A DNA stretch of 15,559 bases from Streptomyces sp. NBS 14/10 (GTDB taxonomy: Bacteria > Actinomycetota > Actinomycetes > Streptomycetales > Streptomycetaceae), in contig NZ_NCSM01000099.1 of the NCBI RefSeq assembly GCF_002224125.1, forward strand, positions 1 to 15,559, read 5' to 3'. The notes below the pieces were generated by a model. It did no database searches. It was given only the letters and a program-made list of their open reading frames with translations, and was not told where the DNA came from. This document shows, one piece after another, positions 12,548 to 15,559 of this stretch (positions are counted from its first letter, which is position 1; each line of letters opens with the position of its first letter). The position numbers and the translations under genes were made by a program.

Positions 12548-15500
12548 CTACGAGTCCGAGCCGGGCTGGTCGCCGTGCGCCAGGCCGATGAGGGTGTCGA
12601 TGTCCATCTCGTCGATCGAGCCGGGACCCTCCGCCGCGGAACGGGCGGCGGGGACGGCAGCGGCCCCGACGCTCCCAAGGCCGCTTCCGAGGCCGCTTCC
12701 GAGGTCGCCGCCGAGGTCGCCGTCGAGGCCGCCAGGGGCCTCGGCGAGATCCAGCAGCACAGACAGCAGACCGGCCTCCCGGAGCCTGCCGAGCGGAATG
12801 GACGCCACGGCGGCCCGCAGCTCCTCCTCACCGGGATCCGAGGCCGAGGTCCCGTCCACCCCGGCGCCGTTACCGTTCGCCGGCAGCAGAAGGGCGCGTA
12901 CATGCTCCGCGAGCGCGGTCGGGTTCGGAAAGTCGAACGCGACCGTCGCGGGCAACCGCAGACCGGTGGCGGTGGTGAGCCGATTGCGCAGCTCGACGGC
13001 GGTCAGCGAGTCGAAGCCCAGCTCCCGGAAGGCACGCCGCTCCGCCACCCCCTCGATCCCCGCATGGCCGATCACCGCGGCGGCGTGGGACCGAACGAGA
13101 CGAGTGAGGATGCCCTGCTGCTCCTTGCCTCCGCAGCGGGCCAGCCGCTCGCGGAGCGACACGCCCACGTTCGCCCCGTCCTCCCCGACCTCGCCCCGGT
13201 CTGCCGCGCCGCCGGGACGGGCGGAGGCCGGGACGAGCCCACGCAGCAGCGCCGGCACCCCGGCGGCGGTCGCCCGCGAGCGCAGCGCGCCGAGCTCGAA
13301 CCGGGCCGGGACGAGGAACGGCTCCCCGGCCGCCGACGACGCGTCGAAGAGGGCAAGGGCCTCCTCGGTCGCCAGCGGCGCCATCCCGCCACGGTTGATC
13401 CGGGCGTGGTCGGTGCCGTCCAGATGGCGAGTCATCCCGCTACCCTGCGCCCAAAGCCCCCAGGCCAACGACATCGCGGGCCGCCCCTGGGCCCGGCGGT
13501 GCCGGGCCAGCGCGTCCAGTACGGCGTTGGCCGCCGCGTAGTTGCCCTGGCCCGGCGAACCGAGCACGGATGCCGCGGAGGAGAACATCACAAACGCGGC
13601 CAGGTCCGTGTCGTGTGTGAGCTCGTGCAGAAGCAGCGCCGGGACCACCTTGGCACGAAAGACGGTGTCGATCCGCTCGGGCGTCAGCGAGGGGATCGTG
13701 CCGTCGTCGAGCACCCCGGCGGCATGGACCACGGCGGTCAGCGGATGCTGTTCCGGGACGCTGCCCAGCAGGGTGGCCAGCGCCTCGCGGTCGGCGGCAT
13801 CGCAGGCGGCGACGGTCACCGTCGTGCCGACCGCCTCGAGCTCGGCCGTGAGCGCCTGTACGCCCTCGGCCTGCGCACCGCGACGGCCGACCAGCAGCAG
13901 CTGCCGCACACCGTGCGCCATGACGAGGTGGCGGGCGATCAGCCCACCCAGCACTCCGGTGCCGCCAGTGATCAGCACGGTGCCCGCCGGATCGAGCGCC
14001 CATAGCGACGCGTCGGTGGTCCCATCGGCCGACCCGTCGGCCGGTGCGGGCCGATCCTGCCGTGGCATCCGCACCAGCCGCGGTACGCACACCTCTCCGT
14101 CGCGGACGGCCAGCTGCGGCTCACCGGCGGCCAGCGCCGCGGGAAGCACCTCGGCCAAGGAGCCGTGTCCATCCCAGTCGATCAGGGTGATCCGGCCCGG
14201 GTTCTCGGACTGCGCCGAGCGCACCAGGCCCCACACCGCCGCGCCCGGCAGATCCGTGACGTCGTCCTCCCGGTGGGTGGCGACCGCCCTGCGTGTCAGT
14301 ACGACCAGCCGACTGTCCGCGAACCGGGCGTTGTCCAGCCAGGACTGGAGCAGGTGCAGTGCGTTATGTACGGCCGTGTGGACGGCCGCGCCGCCCGCAA
14401 CGTCACTGTCCTCGTCCCCGCCACAGGGGACGACGATCACCTCCGGGGCGCCATCGGCCTCCATGGCGCTGAGCAGCGCGGTCCAGTCGTCATGGCGCTG
14501 GTAGGGGAGCCCGTACGGATCGGCACCGACGATGGCGAAGGACGAGTGATCTGAAGGAGAGCGGCCGGATGAGGAGGCGCCTGCGGCGGGCAATGTCACA
14601 GCGGGCCATTCCAAGCCGAACAGCGACTCGTGATGCTCCGAGTGGGCCGCCCGCATCTCACCCGCGGACACCGGCCGCAGCACGAGCGCCTCGACGGAGG
14701 CCACTGGCCGCCCCGATTCGTCGGTCGCCTCGATGGCCACCACTTCGCGGCCCGGCTCCGGCGAGAGCCGCACCCGTAGCACCTCACAACCCCTGCGGTG
14801 CAGCGTCACTCCGCGCCAGGCGAACGGCAACCGAGCCGCCCGCTGCCCCTCCGGCACATCGGGCTCATCACCGAGCGCCGGATCGAGGCCGAGGGTGTGC
14901 AGCGCCGCGTCCAGAAGGGCGGGATGGACGCCGAACCGGTCGGCGTCACGGGCCTGCGGTTCGGGCAGCCGCACCTCGGCGAAGATGTCCGAGCCCTCGC
15001 GCCAGGCGGCACGCAGCCCGTGGAACGCGGGCCCGTAGGCCAACTCAGCATCGGCCAGCCGCTCGTACAGCCCGTCGAGGTCCAGGGCCTCGGCCTCGCC
15101 CGGAGGCCACGCATCGGCCTTCGGGCTGGCTGTCGCGGCGGGGGGTGTGGTGGCGGTCAGCGTGCCTGTGGCGTGCCGTGTCCATCGCTGGCCCGCGCCC
15201 TCCAGACTCTCGGCGCCCTGCGCGTTCTCCGTACCTGAGACGTCGTCGTGGCTCCGTGCGTAGGCGGCGAACTCCCGCCGTCCTTCGTCGTCCGGGGCTC
15301 CGACGCTGATCTGCAGAACGGCCCCGTCACGTTGCGGGAGGAGTAGGGGCGCATGCAGGGTGAGTTCTTCGACATGTCGACACCCGACACGCTCCCCGGC
15401 CTGCAGGGCGATGTCCAGGAGCGCCGTACCGGGCACAAGCGCGACGCCGGCGAAGGCGTGGTCGGCCAGCCAGGGGTGCGTATGCAAGGAGAGCCGACCG

Positions 15501-15559
15501 GTGAAGAGGTGTCCGTCGCTGTCCGCAAGCGGAATCGCGGCGCCGAGCAGCGGGTGATG
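12548..15559 (-). CDS. Modular type I PKS, C-terminal DH-KR-ACP and docking domain (5' end outside window; aveA2-like)
   Basis: The frame is open to the right edge; 1003 residues are visible, counted here from the edge. A complete DH-KR half-module and ACP are seen: DH (1-~303; [10 protein letters not shown] with His34, Asp217 in [10 protein letters not shown]), KR (structural half from ~312, [10 protein letters not shown] at ~530, Lys637, Ser661, Tyr674 in [12 protein letters not shown] marker of B-type), ACP (Ser851 in [12 protein letters not shown]), then a C-terminal docking domain and no TE. There is no enoylreductase between DH and KR, so the module should leave a double bond. All catalytic residues are in place. 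The KS and AT of this module lie beyond the window. Upstream of the AveC-family gene in the same operon, it matches AVES2, whose last module sets the C14=C15 alkene of avermectins. The lack of TE and presence of a docking domain show that the chain passes to another PKS protein. Confidence 0.96.
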   Translation of the reverse strand, partial: HHPLLGAAIPLADSDGHLFTGRLSLHTHPWLADHAFAGVALVPGTALLDIALQAGERVGCRHVEELTLHAPLLLPQRDGAVLQISVGAPDDEGRREFAAYARSHDDVSGTENAQGAESLEGAGQRWTRHATGTLTATTPPAATASPKADAWPPGEAEALDLDGLYERLADAELAYGPAFHGLRAAWREGSDIFAEVRLPEPQARDADRFGVHPALLDAALHTLGLDPALGDEPDVPEGQRAARLPFAWRGVTLHRRGCEVLRVRLSPEPGREVVAIEATDESGRPVASVEALVLRPVSAGEMRAAHSEHHESLFGLEWPAVTLPAAGASSSGRSPSDHSSFAIVGADPYGLPYQRHDDWTALLSAMEADGAPEVIVVPCGGDEDSDVAGGAAVHTAVHNALHLLQSWLDNARFADSRLVVLTRRAVATHREDDVTDLPGAAVWGLVRSAQSENPGRITLIDWDGHGSLAEVLPAALAAGEPQLAVRDGEVCVPRLVRMPRQDRPAPADGSADGTTDASLWALDPAGTVLITGGTGVLGGLIARHLVMAHGVRQLLLVGRRGAQAEGVQALTAELEAVGTTVTVAACDAADREALATLLGSVPEQHPLTAVVHAAGVLDDGTIPSLTPERIDTVFRAKVVPALLLHELTHDTDLAAFVMFSSAASVLGSPGQGNYAAANAVLDALARHRRAQGRPAMSLAWGLWAQGSGMTRHLDGTDHARINRGGMAPLATEEALALFDASSAAGEPFLVPARFELGALRSRATAAGVPALLRGLVPASARPGGAADRGEVGEDGANVGVSLRERLARCGGKEQQGILTRLVRSHAAAVIGHAGIEGVAERRAFRELGFDSLTAVELRNRLTTATGLRLPATVAFDFPNPTALAEHVRALLLPANGNGAGVDGTSASDPGEEELRAAVASIPLGRLREAGLLSVLLDLAEAPGGLDGDLGGDLGSGLGSGLGSVGAAAVPAARSAAEGPGSIDEMDIDTLIGLAHGDQPGSDS
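12551..12840 (-). other. C-terminal docking domain of the minus-strand PKS
   Basis: About 97 residues after the ACP. The first part, [22 protein letters not shown], forms predicted helices that usually pair the two chains. After a Gly-rich linker the last part, [16 protein letters not shown], is the short acidic helix that normally binds the N-terminal coiled coil of the next PKS. The pattern is the common class 1a actinomycete docking domain, so the partner PKS should begin with a matching coiled coil. Confidence 0.88.
12677..12736 (-). repeat. Five 12-bp tandem repeats in the docking-domain linker
   Basis: On the plus strand the units are AAGGCCGCTTCC, GAGGCCGCTTCC, GAGGTCGCCGCC, GAGGTCGCCGTC and GAGGCCGCCAGG. 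Being a multiple of three they keep the frame and encode a Gly/Leu/Asp/Ser-rich stretch ([20 protein letters not shown]). Copy number could vary between strains without breaking the gene. Confidence 0.88.
12895..13125 (-). other. ACP domain of the minus-strand PKS
   Basis: The [16 protein letters not shown] motif has attachment Ser851 (codon at 13009-13007). The helix before it is SHAAAVIGH and the segment after it [13 protein letters not shown]. It is the last carrier domain of this polypeptide. Confidence 0.94.
13430..14630 (-). other. KR domain of the minus-strand PKS (active, B-type)
   Basis: The structural half starts at GLEWPAV. The NADPH loop TGGTGVLGG, Lys637, Ser661 and Tyr674 are all present, and AGVLDDG is the B-type marker. 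It is expected to make the D-beta-hydroxy group dehydrated by the adjoining DH. Confidence 0.92.
14650..15559 (-). other. DH domain of the minus-strand PKS (canonical motif)
   Basis: Begins at the edge with [16 protein letters not shown], the usual DH N-terminus. Catalytic His34 is encoded by 15458-15460 within [10 protein letters not shown] (full HxxxGxxxxP), and Asp217 by 14909-14911. It provides a normal in-window comparison for the HxxxD variant of the plus-strand DH. Confidence 0.92.

Noticed and set aside
12535..12903. Longer N-terminus for the spirocyclase (open frame reaches 12903)
   Set aside because: The extension lies inside the PKS docking domain and ACP region in another frame and is low-complexity. 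The AAGGAG at 6 nt from ATG 12534 and the 13-nt gap after the PKS stop support the shorter form.
12458..14005. 515-codon plus-strand frame opposite the second PKS
   Set aside because: It is antisense to the clear KR, ACP and docking domain of the minus-strand PKS. It has no domain and no credible ribosome binding site context.
15485..15487. TTG at 15487 as the start of the minus-strand PKS
   Set aside because: The frame continues to the right edge and encodes the usual DH N-terminus ([10 protein letters not shown]), so this codon is internal.

Overview
The window is G+C-rich actinomycete DNA, most likely Streptomyces. Codons almost always end in G or C, long open frames run on both strands, and nearly all of it is one modular type I polyketide synthase (PKS) locus. 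I judge the region by sequence motifs and gene logic; no database search was possible.

Layout. (1) Positions 2-10018, plus strand: the 3' part of a giant PKS gene, cut by the left edge. It encodes the end of one module (KS C-terminus, methylmalonyl-type AT, a decayed KR, ACP), a complete last module (KS, malonyl-type AT, DH, KR, ACP) and a thioesterase that releases the chain. (2) 10095-11474, plus: a cytochrome P450, 76 bp downstream and probably in the same transcript. (3) 11542-12534, minus: a polytopic membrane protein that I recognise as the AveC/MilC spirocyclase family. (4) 12548 to the right edge, minus: the 3' part of a second PKS gene (DH, KR, ACP, C-terminal docking domain). The two transcription units converge, with only 67 bp between the P450 and spirocyclase stop codons.

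Interpretation. The arrangement 'TE-ending PKS then P450' facing 'PKS then AveC-family gene' is, as I recall it, the centre of the avermectin/milbemycin/nemadectin/meilingmycin type of cluster (aveA4-aveE facing aveC-aveA2). The domain content also fits that product class. The dead KR in the penultimate methylmalonyl module predicts a C5 ketone next to a C4 methyl branch. The terminal malonyl DH-KR module provides C1-C2 and dehydrates at C3. The DH-KR module at the end of the minus-strand PKS would give the C14=C15 alkene. The known first PKS product of the avermectin pathway is a 5-oxo seco-aglycone, which the P450 (tetrahydrofuran ring, C6-O-C8a) and AveC (spiroketal) then process. Hence the four genes probably make and shape a 16-membered spiroketal macrolide. 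I cannot tell from this window which family member it is.

Sequence-level oddities include a P450 whose I-helix lacks the usual acid/threonine pair, a KR that has lost three catalytic residues and about 18 residues of its core, a DH with an Asp in the HxxxG motif, a 133-bp near-identical tract in two KS domains, and small tandem repeats in the second PKS's docking linker and in the convergent intergenic gap. No RNA genes, insertion sequences, CRISPR arrays or origins were seen.
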